Part shown: piece by piece, positions 17,601 through 26,446 of the stretch
Layout: every line of letters begins with the position of its first letter
Numbering within the stretch: position 1 is the first letter of the stretch
Source of the DNA: Lacinutrix sp. Bg11-31
GTDB lineage: Bacteria; Bacteroidota; Bacteroidia; Flavobacteriales; Flavobacteriaceae
Assembly (NCBI RefSeq): GCF_002831665.1
Contig: NZ_CP025118.1
Location: 2,852,001 to 2,916,000, forward strand
Reading direction: 5' to 3'
Length of the DNA: 64,000 bases
Translations under genes and position numbers: made by a program
The notes under the pieces: model-generated
Database searches by the model: none
What the model saw: the letters and a program-made list of their open reading frames with translations, nothing else
What the model was told of the DNA's origin: nothing

Positions 17601-18139
17601 TCATAACTATCGCTAAACCAGTTTAATTTTCCAGAAATGGCTGTAACCAAAATAATAAGCAATGGAATGGCTGCGTATTTTAAATATTTAGCGTTTTTCT
17701 TGAAATTAATAGCGAGTTTAAATGGAACTGGTGTAAGTTCTGCAGACTTTTGATCGATACTCGCTAACAATAACTCGGAATCTGATTTTGTGTTTTTTAA
17801 TTGAAGTACATTAAGTAATTTATCGTTAACTTCAGGAAAATGACCACCTATTAATAGTGAGGCTTCTTCAAAATTAATTCCTTTTTTAAGTTTAAATAAT
17901 TTTGCCAACGGAATGGCTATAAACTTAATAAAAAGGGCAACTTCTACTGCTACAAATAACCAAAACAAAACTGTTCTAGCGGTAGAACTTAGCCATAAAA
18001 AATGTTCTACTAATAATGTAATTAATAAATATAGTAGTCCAATACTAAAAAATAGAATCACACCTTTAATTAACTCATTAGTGTAATATTTTCTAATAAA
18101 TTGGTTTAGTTTGGATTGTATGTTTTGGAAGTTGTTCAA
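14630..18139 (-). CDS. DUF4175 family membrane protein with long coiled coil and Gly/Lys/Glu-rich repeat tract
   Basis: Large envelope protein of unknown function, 1169 residues. Membrane segments lie at about 22-48, 57-78 and 150-168. A periplasmic part with beta-rich Ig-like stretches follows (about 175-500), then a highly charged coiled coil at about 505-800. A low-complexity tract comes near 985-1065, built from GKG, GEG and KPGEKPG repeats, and a final helical region ends the protein. The architecture matches the DUF4175 proteins of Flavobacteriia. Several reading frames opposite the repeat tract are shadows. It is the first gene of a run with ybeY, with an 8-base overlap. Confidence 0.8.
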   Translation of the reverse strand: MNNFQNIQSKLNQFIRKYYTNELIKGVILFFSIGLLYLLITLLVEHFLWLSSTARTVLFWLFVAVEVALFIKFIAIPLAKLFKLKKGINFEEASLLIGGHFPEVNDKLLNVLQLKNTKSDSELLLASIDQKSAELTPVPFKLAINFKKNAKYLKYAAIPLLIILVTAISGKLNWFSDSYERVINYQTAYEPPAPFQFFVLNEDLQAVENKEFRLIVKTAGDVVPENAQITFNNETYYLQQRGVGAFEFVFEQPQNNITFNLTANNVTSRPYTITVAPVPTLLGFDMVLNYPNYTNKPDEVLKSTGNAVVPTGTSITWKLRTKATDYATLYAKDTTLFKSNENGAFSVGKRVYSNLDYSIATSNKQLKDYENLAFNIQVVRDEYPELKLQSKVDSLDKQSLYFFGKVSDDYGLNKLQLVYYPSGNDKDKKSERIPISGSNFSEFVSAFPNNLEITEGTSYDLYFEVFDNDAVSKNKSTKSSVFSYRKRTADEEEKKQLQEQNETIQDLNKSLDKFEKQQKELEELSKTQKEKSELNFNDKKKFENFIKRQKQQDKMMQKFNKKLQKNLEDFQKENEEKDQFKEDLKERLKENEEQLKADEKLLKELEELKDKINKEEFSAKLEKLAKKAKSQKRSLEQMIELTKRYYVSKKMEKIGNELDKLAKEQDKLANEEPKDNTKEKQEELNKKFEDIQKQLDELEKDNKELKKPVKLPRDENKEENVKDDQEKASEELEKKEESPSLEEKESQNAKAKKKQKSAAQKMKEMSMKMQAQMGQASKDALEEDIEMLRQILDNLVLFSFDEEKLMKQFKSIEINHNEYATYLKKQKDLRTHFEHVDDSLFAMSLRQPKISEEVNKEISDVYFNIDKAMAELAENNIYKGVSSQQYTITSANNLANFLSNALDQLQNAMSMPSPGEGQGEGGMPLPDIIMSQEELNKKMEEGTKKGESGEPKEGEGDKPGEKPGEKPGKGKKPGDKGEDGESGENGKKGKGKKGKDGEGEGEGEGEGRGKDGKGKGGQGKGQDGFNEDVNGELYKIYQQQQMIRQALEEKLAQDEKLGKGTPADAKQLVKQMEDVEEDLINNGFTNETLSKMMNLQHQLLKLEKATLQQGQESKRKSETNKKEFSNTTNNQISKAKEYFNTTEILNKQALPLQQIYKQKVQEYFKEKND

Positions 18140-18245
18140 TTTTTGATTGTCTTTTTCTCTTTATAACTGACTAAAATACTATTTTATTTTCTAAACAATA
18201 TTAGTATCATGTTAAAAGCTTATTTTAAACAAAGCCTTCTTTTCT

Positions 18246-18275
18246 TTGTTCTGTGAGCTTATCAAATTATCTTTG
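18246..18275 (+). promoter_or_regulatory. Candidate promoter for gltX
   Basis: TATCTTTG at 18268-18275 fits the -7 box, and TTG at 18246-18248 lies 19 bases upstream as the -33 element. This is the best full promoter match in the window. The predicted leader is about 105 bases. Confidence 0.6.
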
Positions 18276-18385
18276 CAAAAAATATATTAAAAAAGCACTT
18301 CGGTTTACTATGCAATATCCTTTTAATGAAAATGTTTTTCATTTTAGTAATGCTTTGTTTTACAGTGTTTTATAAAACATAAATA

Positions 18386-19894
18386 ATGTCTAAAAACGTT
18401 CGTGTGCGTTTCGCACCAAGTCCAACAGGACCTCTACATATTGGAGGAGTTAGAACAGCTCTTTTCAACTATTTATTTGCAAAAAAATACAACGGTACTT
18501 TTATACTTCGTATTGAAGATACAGACCAAAACCGCTATGTTGAAGGTGCAGAGCAATATATAATCGATGCTTTAAATTGGTGTAATATTCCTTTTGATGA
18601 AGGACCAAACAAGAATGAGAAATTTGGACCTTACAGACAAAGTGAGCGTAAGCATTTATACAAGCAATATGCTGAGCAGTTAATTGCTAGCGATAATGCT
18701 TATTATGCTTTTGATACAGCTGAAACATTAGATGCTAAAAGAAAAGAATACGAAAGTAACAAACAAACCTTTATTTACAATTGGCATAACCGTTTAGAGC
18801 TAAGTAACTCTTTATCGCTTTCTGCTGAAGACGTACAAACGAAATTAGATAATGGAGATGATTACGTTATTCGTTTTAAGTCTCCTAAAGATGAAACTTT
18901 ACGTCTTAAAGATATTATTCGTGGTGATATTAAAATTGATACTAACGTTTTAGACGATAAGGTTTTGTTTAAAAGTGATGGTATGCCAACCTACCATTTA
19001 GCAAATATTGTGGATGACCATTTAATGGAAATCTCTCATGTTATTCGTGGTGAAGAATGGTTACCTTCTTTAGCATTACACATGCAATTATATACTGCAT
19101 TTGGTTGGGAAGCTCCAGAATTTGCACATTTACCATTAATATTAAAACCTACAGGAAAAGGAAAACTAAGTAAGCGTGATGGTGATAAATTAGGCTTTCC
19201 AGTATTTCCATTAGAGTACACATCTCCCGATGGAGACATTTCTAAAGGTTATAACGAAGAAGGTTATTTTGCAGATGCTGTAATTAATTTCTTAGCGTTT
19301 TTAGGATGGAATCCTGGAACAGAACAAGAGATTTTTAACTTAGATGAATTAATTGAAGCTTTCGATTTAGATCGTGTAAATAAAGCAGGAGCACGTTTTG
19401 ATCCAGACAAAATAAAGTGGTTTAACCATCATTATATGCAAGAACAAAGCGATGATGTATTGGCTGAGGCTTTTCAAAAAAAGCGTACAGAATTAAAAGA
19501 TATTGATCCTAGTTATATTGCAATGGTTGTTGGTTTAATTAAAGAACGCGCAACGTTTGTAAACGACTTTTGGGATTTAAGTAGCTTCTTCTTTGTTGCA
19601 CCAGAAAACTACGATGAGAAAGCTTCTAAAAAAGCATTTAAAGACGAAACGAAAGACTTAATGACGCAATTAGTGTCTATAGTTTCTAATATTGAAGATT
19701 TTGAAGTAGAAATACTTCAAAAGGAAATAAAAGGTTGGATTACTGGAAACGAAATAGGTTTTGGAAAAGTAATGATGCCTTTACGTTTAGCCTTGGTTGG
19801 TGCTCTACAAGGACCAGAAGTTTTTGATATTATGTACATGATAGGTAAAACTGAAACTATAAAACGTATTGAGAAAATGATTACTGTTTTGTAA
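18386..19894 (+). CDS. gltX: Glutamate--tRNA ligase
   Basis: Class I aminoacyl-tRNA synthetase that charges tRNA-Glu. The 502-residue protein shows the HIGH-type motif at the N-terminus (PSPTGPLHIGGVRTALFN), FILRIEDTDQNRY, the HVIRGEEWLPS block, and the KMSKS-type loop as KLSKRDGD. A C-terminal helical anticodon-binding part follows. All catalytic motifs are intact and the length is normal. Transcribed alone from a recognisable promoter to a bidirectional terminator. The IRIEDTD-like Arg fits a discriminating or standard GluRS; which tRNAs it accepts cannot be judged here. Confidence 0.97.
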   Translation: MSKNVRVRFAPSPTGPLHIGGVRTALFNYLFAKKYNGTFILRIEDTDQNRYVEGAEQYIIDALNWCNIPFDEGPNKNEKFGPYRQSERKHLYKQYAEQLIASDNAYYAFDTAETLDAKRKEYESNKQTFIYNWHNRLELSNSLSLSAEDVQTKLDNGDDYVIRFKSPKDETLRLKDIIRGDIKIDTNVLDDKVLFKSDGMPTYHLANIVDDHLMEISHVIRGEEWLPSLALHMQLYTAFGWEAPEFAHLPLILKPTGKGKLSKRDGDKLGFPVFPLEYTSPDGDISKGYNEEGYFADAVINFLAFLGWNPGTEQEIFNLDELIEAFDLDRVNKAGARFDPDKIKWFNHHYMQEQSDDVLAEAFQKKRTELKDIDPSYIAMVVGLIKERATFVNDFWDLSSFFFVAPENYDEKASKKAFKDETKDLMTQLVSIVSNIEDFEVEILQKEIKGWITGNEIGFGKVMMPLRLALVGALQGPEVFDIMYMIGKTETIKRIEKMITVL

Positions 19895-19916
19895 AACCGT
19901 GAACATATTAAATAAA

Positions 19917-19947
19917 AAAAGCGAGCTAATTATTTTAGCTCGCTTTT
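19917..19947. terminator. Bidirectional terminator between gltX and the secreted metallopeptidase gene
   Basis: Arms AAAAGCGAGCTAA (19917-19929) and TTAGCTCGCTTTT (19935-19947) have a five-base loop and flanking A and T runs. It serves the two convergent genes. Confidence 0.88.
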
Positions 19948-19969
19948 CATTTATAAAATAATCTAATTT

Positions 19970-21796
19970 TTACTCTTTAATAAACTTTAATACAGCATCT
20001 ACTCCATTAAATTTAATAAAGTAAGTTCCTGTAGCTAAGTTTGAAACATCCATTGTGTTAGCTGTTCCATTTATTGCTTGGTCTTTAACTTTTTGACCTA
20101 ACATATTAAATACTGCAACATTATAATCTTGCTCAATATTCTTAAAAGTAATCAATCCTTTTGTTGGATTTGGAAATATTGAGATACTATTAATAGCAAA
20201 TTCATCTACACTTAAACTACAAGTGTAAGCAGGTAAGTTGTAGCCTTGAGCAGTAAACCTATTTGTCATAGCAAGAATATCATCACATGTATAACCATGA
20301 GCGGTTCCCATATCTATAGCGGCTTGTCTAACAGCAATTGCAGCATCTTCTTGGTTTGTGTTGCTATTTGTCATCCCTAAACCCTCTAAAAAAGCTTTAT
20401 CTGTTTTTTCACGACCTATATCTTCCCAGATTTCCATTAATGTGGTTGCCCACATTTGTCCATCTGCGTGTATTTGTCCTACCAATCCTCCTGGATATTG
20501 TGCACCATAAACTGTAGTTCTTCCGTTCCAACATTCATTATGTCCATCCCAACCAAAAACCCAGTTTCTAGCAGCATCACTTGCAGACCATTGTCCTAAA
20601 CTTCTTTTATATGAGTTTGCCCAATAGTCTCCACTCCCTTCACTTAATCCATTTACTTGAGATAAACCTCCATTTGTAATCCAATCATGTAATCCATGAC
20701 CTAATTCGTGTAAAATTACATCTGCATCTTCTCCATCATCCACACAGCCTTCTCCAAAGTTTAAAGTGCCTCCAGAATAATAAGAATTATCTGCTCCATT
20801 AGCTCCATGTGGATCGAAACGAATAACACCTCCATTTTGAGATGGAGCTAATGTAATGCCTAAATCTATATTGATGTAACGCATCGCTTTATCTGTATGG
20901 TAATATACGTTTGCAGCCTCGAAACCGTCTTCTTGTCTATTAAATTCAAAATTACTTGAGGTTTGAATAAATAAACCTTTATTAGGAGATGTTAATTCTG
21001 AAATTTGAGTATAGGGTCCTTTTAAGGTATAATTTCCACCTGAAAACTCAATATCTAGAAGGTTTACTGCAGTTCTTGCGGCATCTAGAGCAGCATTAGT
21101 CGCATCATTTCCATCTACATATTGTCCGCCATAAGGGCTTGTACTTGCGGTTAATGGATCTGTATCGAAAATCATGGCTGTTCCTGTTCCCATAAATGAG
21201 GATGGAGCATTATTTTTTTGAGTGTTTTTTTTCTTGTCTTTATCTCCATGATTATAGTAAAAAGCAATGTCTTTAGACCTTAAAACAGAACCATTTTGAG
21301 CATCTACCATAACTTCCCAAGCCCCAGGTTTTGAGTAAGCATTTATTAAAACCCTTCGTACCAAATGTGTTTGGTTTTCATGCTTTATTATGAAAATTTT
21401 ATTTTCCAAACTTACAACGTCAGATGCTAGAACGTTTAAGTTTGTTAATGCTGTTTGTTGCGCTTGTGCATCAGAGATACTTGGTGTTGTGTTTATAGTT
21501 TCTATTGAATCATCATAAGTACTTGCATGAAAAGAAACTCTTTTATTATTCGATACGTGAATGGTAACTTCTGCTTTAAAAACTTGTACACCATTCATCA
21601 TTTGATAAAACCGAAACGTTTCACCAGATAATCCAACCCTACTAAACTCCATGTCTAATGTATGGTTATCTTGAATGTTTAAATCGTGCTTATTATTTTC
21701 TAACCAATTGCGAGCAATTGTTTCTTTTTCGCTTTGTGCAAAAAGTGTAGCACAGCATAAAGCTGTAAATAAGATGAAAAGTAGTTTTTGTTTCAT
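19970..21796 (-). CDS. Secreted thermolysin/fungalysin-like metallopeptidase with T9SS sorting domain
   Basis: Predicted extracellular zinc protease. The 608-residue precursor has a signal peptide ending near LFAQ. A propeptide of the FTP/PepSY type follows at about 25-175, then the catalytic domain with HELGH (H363, E364, H367). A downstream glutamate in GLSEGSGD (E386), 23 residues from H363, fits the third ligand of gluzincins. The C-terminus (about 535-608; ISIFPNPTKG, YFIKF, LKFIKE) is a type A T9SS sorting domain, so the enzyme should leave the cell through T9SS. M4 versus M36 cannot be decided by eye. It lies 56 bases downstream of a small outer-membrane protein gene. Confidence 0.88.
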   Translation of the reverse strand: MKQKLLFILFTALCCATLFAQSEKETIARNWLENNKHDLNIQDNHTLDMEFSRVGLSGETFRFYQMMNGVQVFKAEVTIHVSNNKRVSFHASTYDDSIETINTTPSISDAQAQQTALTNLNVLASDVVSLENKIFIIKHENQTHLVRRVLINAYSKPGAWEVMVDAQNGSVLRSKDIAFYYNHGDKDKKKNTQKNNAPSSFMGTGTAMIFDTDPLTASTSPYGGQYVDGNDATNAALDAARTAVNLLDIEFSGGNYTLKGPYTQISELTSPNKGLFIQTSSNFEFNRQEDGFEAANVYYHTDKAMRYINIDLGITLAPSQNGGVIRFDPHGANGADNSYYSGGTLNFGEGCVDDGEDADVILHELGHGLHDWITNGGLSQVNGLSEGSGDYWANSYKRSLGQWSASDAARNWVFGWDGHNECWNGRTTVYGAQYPGGLVGQIHADGQMWATTLMEIWEDIGREKTDKAFLEGLGMTNSNTNQEDAAIAVRQAAIDMGTAHGYTCDDILAMTNRFTAQGYNLPAYTCSLSVDEFAINSISIFPNPTKGLITFKNIEQDYNVAVFNMLGQKVKDQAINGTANTMDVSNLATGTYFIKFNGVDAVLKFIKE

Positions 21797-21852
21797 TATT
21801 TTAAATTTAATTGTTTGTTATAATTAATTATATGCAAGATAGTTACAATTAT

Positions 21853-22539
21853 TTAAAAGGTAATCATAGCAGAAAAAGCCAACATAGATTGGTTACCTTT
21901 AAACTTCTTGTTACTCCCTGTTAAATCTAAATCGTTATTAGTATTTAGTGCATTTAACGTGTTTAAAAAGCCATAAATATACTGGGCTTTAAATTTAATT
22001 ATACTAAATCCTGCTGTTAAACCAATTGCTCCATTTACATTAAAATTAGAAATATCTGTAATATCGTTAGCGGTTAAAGCATCGTAATTAGAAATTAAAA
22101 AATTCTCTTGTTGGTCGTCTTTTAATTCTAAATCACTATTGTACTGTAACATTGGTCCAAAGTCTAAAGTTAAATAGCTTCCAGCCAATTTAGCATGCCA
22201 TAAAAAGGCTACTTGTGCTGTAAAAATTTTGTATTCTAATTCTTTAGCAGATAAATCTAAATTACTTGTACGACCAGAAATACCGATAGTGTTTTCTGAA
22301 AGTTGCATACCATAACTTGCATTATACCATTTGTGTGGAATGTCTACAGTAGCACTCATTCCTCCAATCCAACCGTCTCCTTTTGTGGTTTGAAAATTAT
22401 CTGTAATAATATCGAATTGTGTAATACCACCAAACAAACCAAAGCCATTTTTAATGTCGTAGTTTTTATGTTGGGCAAAACTTTTTGTAACAAAACATAG
22501 CATAAGTGCTACTAATAAGGAAAGTTGTGTTTTTTTCAT
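21853..22539 (-). CDS. Predicted outer-membrane beta-barrel protein
   Basis: Function unknown. The 228-residue protein has a signal peptide (cleavage near SFAQ) and then alternating amphipathic strands. Its glycine/aromatic pattern (NGFGLFGGITQFDI, YLTLDFGPMLQY, FKAQYIYGFLN) and final hydrophobic strand AFSAMITF fit a small 8-stranded-type barrel with an aromatic C-terminal residue. Its own candidate promoter lies upstream. The secreted metallopeptidase gene follows at 56 bases, so the two may share a transcript. No specific family is recognised. Confidence 0.7.
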   Translation of the reverse strand: MKKTQLSLLVALMLCFVTKSFAQHKNYDIKNGFGLFGGITQFDIITDNFQTTKGDGWIGGMSATVDIPHKWYNASYGMQLSENTIGISGRTSNLDLSAKELEYKIFTAQVAFLWHAKLAGSYLTLDFGPMLQYNSDLELKDDQQENFLISNYDALTANDITDISNFNVNGAIGLTAGFSIIKFKAQYIYGFLNTLNALNTNNDLDLTGSNKKFKGNQSMLAFSAMITF

Positions 22540-22561
22540 CTGTAATTTGGGTGTTTATGAG

Positions 22562-22569
22562 CAAATATA
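22562..22569 (-). promoter_or_regulatory. Candidate -7 box for the barrel/metallopeptidase pair
   Basis: The minus strand reads TATATTTG, 22 bases upstream of the ATG at 22539. No clear -33 was seen. Confidence 0.5.
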
Positions 22570-22644
22570 ACTTAAATTAGTATTTCATTTTTATTAACCT
22601 TAAAAGCTAGTTATTTAGCTTTATTAACCATTTAAAAAACTGTT

Positions 22645-23580
22645 ATGGGAAAAATTATTCTTATTCCGATTTTATTTTTCGGTCTTATCATTTTAATTTC
22701 AGGCATATTTACTGTAAAGCAACAAACCGCAGCTATTGTAGAGCGTTTTGGTAGATTTCTAAGTATTCGTCAATCTGGATTACAATTTAAAATTCCGCTA
22801 GTTGATAAAATTTCAGGCCGATTAAGCTTAAAAATTCAACAATTAGATGTTATTGTAGAAACAAAAACTAAAGATGATGTATTTGTGCGTTTAAAAGTTT
22901 CTGTACAATATAAAGTTATTAGAGATAAAGTTGAGGATGCTTTTTACAAATTAGATTATCCGCACGATCAAATTACTTCTTATGTATTTGATGTTGTACG
23001 TGCAGAGGTACCAAAAATGATTCTTGATGATGTGTTTTTGCGTAAAGATGATGTTGCTATTGCAGTAAAATCTGAACTTAATGAAGCAATGTCTGACTAT
23101 GGTTACGATATTATTAAAACCTTAGTAACAGATATCGATCCAGATGCACAAGTAAAAGAAGCAATGAACCGTATTAATGCTGCAGATAGAGAAAAAACTG
23201 CTGCACAGTATGAAGGTGATGCACAACGTATTTTAATTGTTGAAAAAGCAAAAGCTGAAGCAGAAAGTAAGCGTTTACAAGGACAAGGTATTGCAGACCA
23301 ACGTCGTGAAATTGCACGTGGTTTAGAAGAAAGTGTAGAAGTATTAAATAAAGTTGGTATTAACTCTCAAGAAGCTTCTGCTTTAATAGTTGTAACACAA
23401 CATTACGATACTTTACAGGCTATTGGTAGCGCAACAAATAGTAACTTAATTTTATTACCTAACACACCTCAAGCAGGAAGTAATATGCTAAACGATATGG
23501 TTGCAAGTTTTGCTGCTAGTAACGAGATTGGTGAAGCTATGAAAGAAGCTAAGCTTAATAAAAAAGCTGGTAAAGAGTAG
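22645..23580 (+). CDS. SPFH domain (stomatin/prohibitin-like, QmcA type) membrane protein
   Basis: Membrane-anchored scaffold protein of the SPFH/Band 7 superfamily, thought to form large rings and organise membrane microdomains or regulate membrane proteases. The 311-residue protein has one N-terminal membrane helix at about 3-22. The SPFH domain (about 25-190) includes AAIVERFGRFLSI, SGLQFKIPLVDKI and VTDIDPDAQVKEAMNRINAA. A coiled coil rich in Ala, Glu and Lys follows at about 195-245, then a short tail. It most resembles QmcA/stomatin rather than HflC. No NfeD partner gene is adjacent. Confidence 0.92.
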   Translation: MGKIILIPILFFGLIILISGIFTVKQQTAAIVERFGRFLSIRQSGLQFKIPLVDKISGRLSLKIQQLDVIVETKTKDDVFVRLKVSVQYKVIRDKVEDAFYKLDYPHDQITSYVFDVVRAEVPKMILDDVFLRKDDVAIAVKSELNEAMSDYGYDIIKTLVTDIDPDAQVKEAMNRINAADREKTAAQYEGDAQRILIVEKAKAEAESKRLQGQGIADQRREIARGLEESVEVLNKVGINSQEASALIVVTQHYDTLQAIGSATNSNLILLPNTPQAGSNMLNDMVASFAASNEIGEAMKEAKLNKKAGKE

Positions 23581-23594
23581 TTTCTATTGCATAT

Positions 23595-23633
23595 AAAAAA
23601 AGGGTAACTTTTAAATAAAGTTACCCTTTTTTT
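23595..23633. terminator. Bidirectional terminator after the SPFH gene
   Basis: Seventeen-base perfect arms (23595-23611 and 23617-23633) centre on AGGGTAACTTT and AAAGTTACCCT, with a five-base loop and A/T runs on both sides. It serves two convergent genes. Confidence 0.9.
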
Positions 23634-23650
23634 ATAGCACAAAACCTATA

Positions 23651-24547
23651 CTATTCTAAAGTTATTTTAGATGTAGTAACCAATAAATCTCCATCGTAAA
23701 TATTAACAGTATAAGTTCCTTCTTCAAGGTCTTTATCTTCATTAAAAGTGAAGTAATCACAAACGTTTAGGTTTTCGTTTTTGTATACAAATGCCGTTTT
23801 AAAAGAATACTCATTATCACTACCTTCAGCTTTTAAAGCTTTATCTTTAGATACAACTACTGCATTATTTGGATCTAAAATTTGAACGTATAATGTTTTA
23901 TTAGACTCTTTAATCAAGGTGTTTTTAGCTATAGAATAACAAATTTTAAATTTATTAACTCTTCTTGCTTTGTCTGTTAAAATTTCTTTTCCAGAAGATT
24001 TTTCCTTAACGCCTTCTATTGTTAAATCGAGTAAGTTTAAAAAATTAGCTTCATTAATCTTTTTATTTAAATCTTCTTTTTCTTCAACTAAACCTTCTTT
24101 CTCTTTGTTTAGAGATGCGTTTAACTCTTTACTTTTAGCTAATTGGTCCTTACGTTTTGTAAGTGAGTACACTAAAATATTATTGTCTTGTCTTAATTCT
24201 TTATTATCTCTTATTAGATTTTTTAACTCGCTATCAAGTTCTAATTGCATTCCTTTTAGTTTAATTAATGCTTTGTAACTTGGTTCAATAATTTTTAAAG
24301 AATCGATTAGTTTTTCTATTTTTAGTTTAGCATCTTCTAGCTTAGAGTCCTTTTCTTTGCTATTATTAATAGCCACATCGTAAGCCGTAGACATGTCTTG
24401 TAGTTCTTTCAACACTACTTGTTTTTCCATTTCTAACTCATTATCTACTTTTGGATCAGACTTGCAAGAGTAAACTGCAAAGCTTATTAAAACAAATGCA
24501 AATATTGCTATGCCTCTTTTTAATTGTTTTCTGTTATTTGTTATCAT
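23651..24547 (-). CDS. Coiled-coil lipoprotein of unknown function
   Basis: No family recognised. I choose the start at 24547 (MITNNRKQLK) because it gives a clean lipoprotein signal with lipobox AVYSC. An in-frame ATG 36 bases upstream only adds residues before the signal. The 298-residue product has a Lys/Glu-rich coiled coil at about 25-190 with heptad-like Leu spacing. A C-terminal beta-rich domain follows at about 195-298 (KFKICYSIAKNT, YTVNIYDGDLL). A membrane-tethered spacer with a distal sandwich domain is a fair structural reading. The role is unknown. Confidence 0.7.
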   Translation of the reverse strand: MITNNRKQLKRGIAIFAFVLISFAVYSCKSDPKVDNELEMEKQVVLKELQDMSTAYDVAINNSKEKDSKLEDAKLKIEKLIDSLKIIEPSYKALIKLKGMQLELDSELKNLIRDNKELRQDNNILVYSLTKRKDQLAKSKELNASLNKEKEGLVEEKEDLNKKINEANFLNLLDLTIEGVKEKSSGKEILTDKARRVNKFKICYSIAKNTLIKESNKTLYVQILDPNNAVVVSKDKALKAEGSDNEYSFKTAFVYKNENLNVCDYFTFNEDKDLEEGTYTVNIYDGDLLVTTSKITLE

Positions 24548-24631
24548 AATATTTATATTTAGTAGTTTAAAGTAGTAAGACAATCTAAAATATAATTACC
24601 CTACTTTTTAAAATATAAATACTAAAAAATA

Positions 24632-25792
24632 TTATTTAAAAGGATGCCTCTCTACCCATTTTGTTACTGGGTTTAGGTACTTAACTATTAATTTAAGCAT
24701 TGAGTTTGCTATAAAATTAGTGTGCTTCATGTAAATGTGCATAGCTTTAGGTTTTGCGCCTACAGAGCTTTTAATTTCCATTGCTGTTCTAGCATAAACA
24801 ATATTTTTAAAGTTGTTTTCTATAGCAAATTGAGCCATATCAAAAAGCATATTCAAATATATTTGATGCTTATATTGAAACTCTGGGTTATACCCTAAAA
24901 AGTAAGTTTCTAATGTTTTATTATTAAGGATTAAAGTGAAAAAACCCACAAGTTCTTCATCTATAAAGTAACCAAAAACTTTAAAGTCGGCTTTTAATTC
25001 TTGTTTTAAAGTTTTAAAATGATTCTCGCTTAATATGAAGGAGTTTACACGTGCATTATCTGAAACCTCTTTATATAATTTAAAAATTTCAGATTGTAAT
25101 ACCGTTAAGTCTTCAATGCTTAGTTCTCGTTTTATAATTTGCTTTCCTTTCTTTCTTGCCGATTTAAAACGATCTCTATACTTTTTAGTAAAAGATGAAG
25201 TATAATCTTCTAAAATGGTCCAAGATTCTGGAATATTAAAAACCATATTTGGCTGTACTTGTATTTTATACAGTTTTTGAGTTTTAAAAAAGGCTTGATT
25301 ATTATGAATTGAATCATCTTCAAAATAATCTTTAAAAGCAATTAGCCTCACTTTTTTGTCATGCTTTTGCTTTAAATTAGATTTAATTTGTTCTATAGCA
25401 ATAGATAGTTGGTTTAAGTATTCTTTATAGCTGATTTCTTCAGTATTAAAATACAAACCATGTTGTCCTGTATGCATTATATTACCAACAACTAAGGTGT
25501 TTCCTCTAACTATTTTAGATATTAATTGTTTAGATTTTCTAGTTATATACTTGTCATTATTATTTCTAAAAATATCTTCTAAATACATTTCTACACGTTG
25601 AACTATAGCTATTCCAACGAGTTCTTCTGCTTTAAAAACACCAATATAGTGTGTTGTAATGTTTTTAGGTGAAGATTGCTCTAAAGCGCTTAAAAATGCT
25701 GTTTTTAAGAACACATCGTTATTAGGCAAAGCATTCCAGGATTCTGGTAATTCTTCTACTCTATTATATATTTTAATTTGTGATTTGACCAT
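24632..25792 (-). CDS. FemAB/GNAT-fold acyltransferase-like protein
   Basis: Probable aminoacyl- or acyltransferase of the FemAB-like/GNAT superfamily. The 386-residue protein has an N-terminal half with SWNALPNNDVFLKTAFLSAL. The C-terminal GNAT-like half contains FKVFGYFIDEELVGFFTLIL, TYFLGYNPEFQYKHQIYLNM and NIVYARTAMEIKSSVG, the layout seen in proteins annotated as lipid II or polysaccharide-linked transferases in this phylum. No signal peptide; cytoplasmic. The substrate is unknown. The poly-T tract of the upstream terminator runs right up to the start codon. Confidence 0.7.
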   Translation of the reverse strand: MVKSQIKIYNRVEELPESWNALPNNDVFLKTAFLSALEQSSPKNITTHYIGVFKAEELVGIAIVQRVEMYLEDIFRNNNDKYITRKSKQLISKIVRGNTLVVGNIMHTGQHGLYFNTEEISYKEYLNQLSIAIEQIKSNLKQKHDKKVRLIAFKDYFEDDSIHNNQAFFKTQKLYKIQVQPNMVFNIPESWTILEDYTSSFTKKYRDRFKSARKKGKQIIKRELSIEDLTVLQSEIFKLYKEVSDNARVNSFILSENHFKTLKQELKADFKVFGYFIDEELVGFFTLILNNKTLETYFLGYNPEFQYKHQIYLNMLFDMAQFAIENNFKNIVYARTAMEIKSSVGAKPKAMHIYMKHTNFIANSMLKLIVKYLNPVTKWVERHPFK

Positions 25793-25818
25793 AAAAAAAC
25801 TGATGGTAACCCATCAGT
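25792..25818 (-). terminator. Terminator after the DUF1761 gene
   Basis: Arms ACTGATGG (25799-25806) and CCATCAGT (25811-25818) are followed on the minus strand by a run of seven T. The plus side lacks a T run, so it works leftward. Confidence 0.8.
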
Positions 25819-25850
25819 CTTAAATTTATTTATTTTATAAAATTACATTA

Positions 25851-26330
25851 TTAAACCCAACCACAAACAATTGCTCCCATTATTGCTAAAGAAACAATCC
25901 AATATCCTGAGTTAATAAAAATGTATTTCCAGCTTTTACGCTCGAACATTCCATTAATTGCTATTACAGGAAAGAATAAGAAAACACCAGCTAAAACACC
26001 GTGTAAGGCACCATGTTTAAAACTTCTAAACTCATTTCCATACTCTTCCATAAAAGCAAGATATGTTGCAGTTTCACCTAATTCTCCTTGAGCTAATGCA
26101 AAAGCTCCCATTTGGTGTGTGGTTAAGTTTTGCAAAAAGAAAGCTAAAATGAATGATAGTAATAACGTAAGACCAAAAATAAGAGCCATGTTTCCGCTTT
26201 TCATTTTTTCTTGGGTCATTTCTGCTTCTCGCATCCATGCATTACCAAAAAGTTTTGGGTTGTACCATAAAAACCCAAGAACAATAGGCGCAATTGCTGC
26301 TACCAAGATTGCTAAAAAATTAAATTCCAT
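25851..26330 (-). CDS. DUF1761 family small membrane protein
   Basis: Integral membrane protein of unknown function. The start at 26330 (MEFNFLAILV) gives 159 residues and the standard family N-terminus. An upstream in-frame start at 26381 would add a polar stretch and is less likely. Four hydrophobic helices are visible at about 4-24, 50-70, 105-125 and 137-157. The first contains the family-typical FLWYNPKLFG, followed by the AWMRE segment. It lies alone between the S8 peptidase gene and the FemAB-like gene and has its own terminator. Confidence 0.85.
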   Translation of the reverse strand: MEFNFLAILVAAIAPIVLGFLWYNPKLFGNAWMREAEMTQEKMKSGNMALIFGLTLLLSFILAFFLQNLTTHQMGAFALAQGELGETATYLAFMEEYGNEFRSFKHGALHGVLAGVFLFFPVIAINGMFERKSWKYIFINSGYWIVSLAIMGAIVCGWV

Positions 26331-26446
26331 AATTAAAAGTGTTTTTGTTAGTTGGTTCAATTTACAAAAAAAAGATTTCACCTTTTACTTTACTATAAAT
26401 AACACATCTAAAATTATTATCACATTAAGGATTAATTATGTTAATA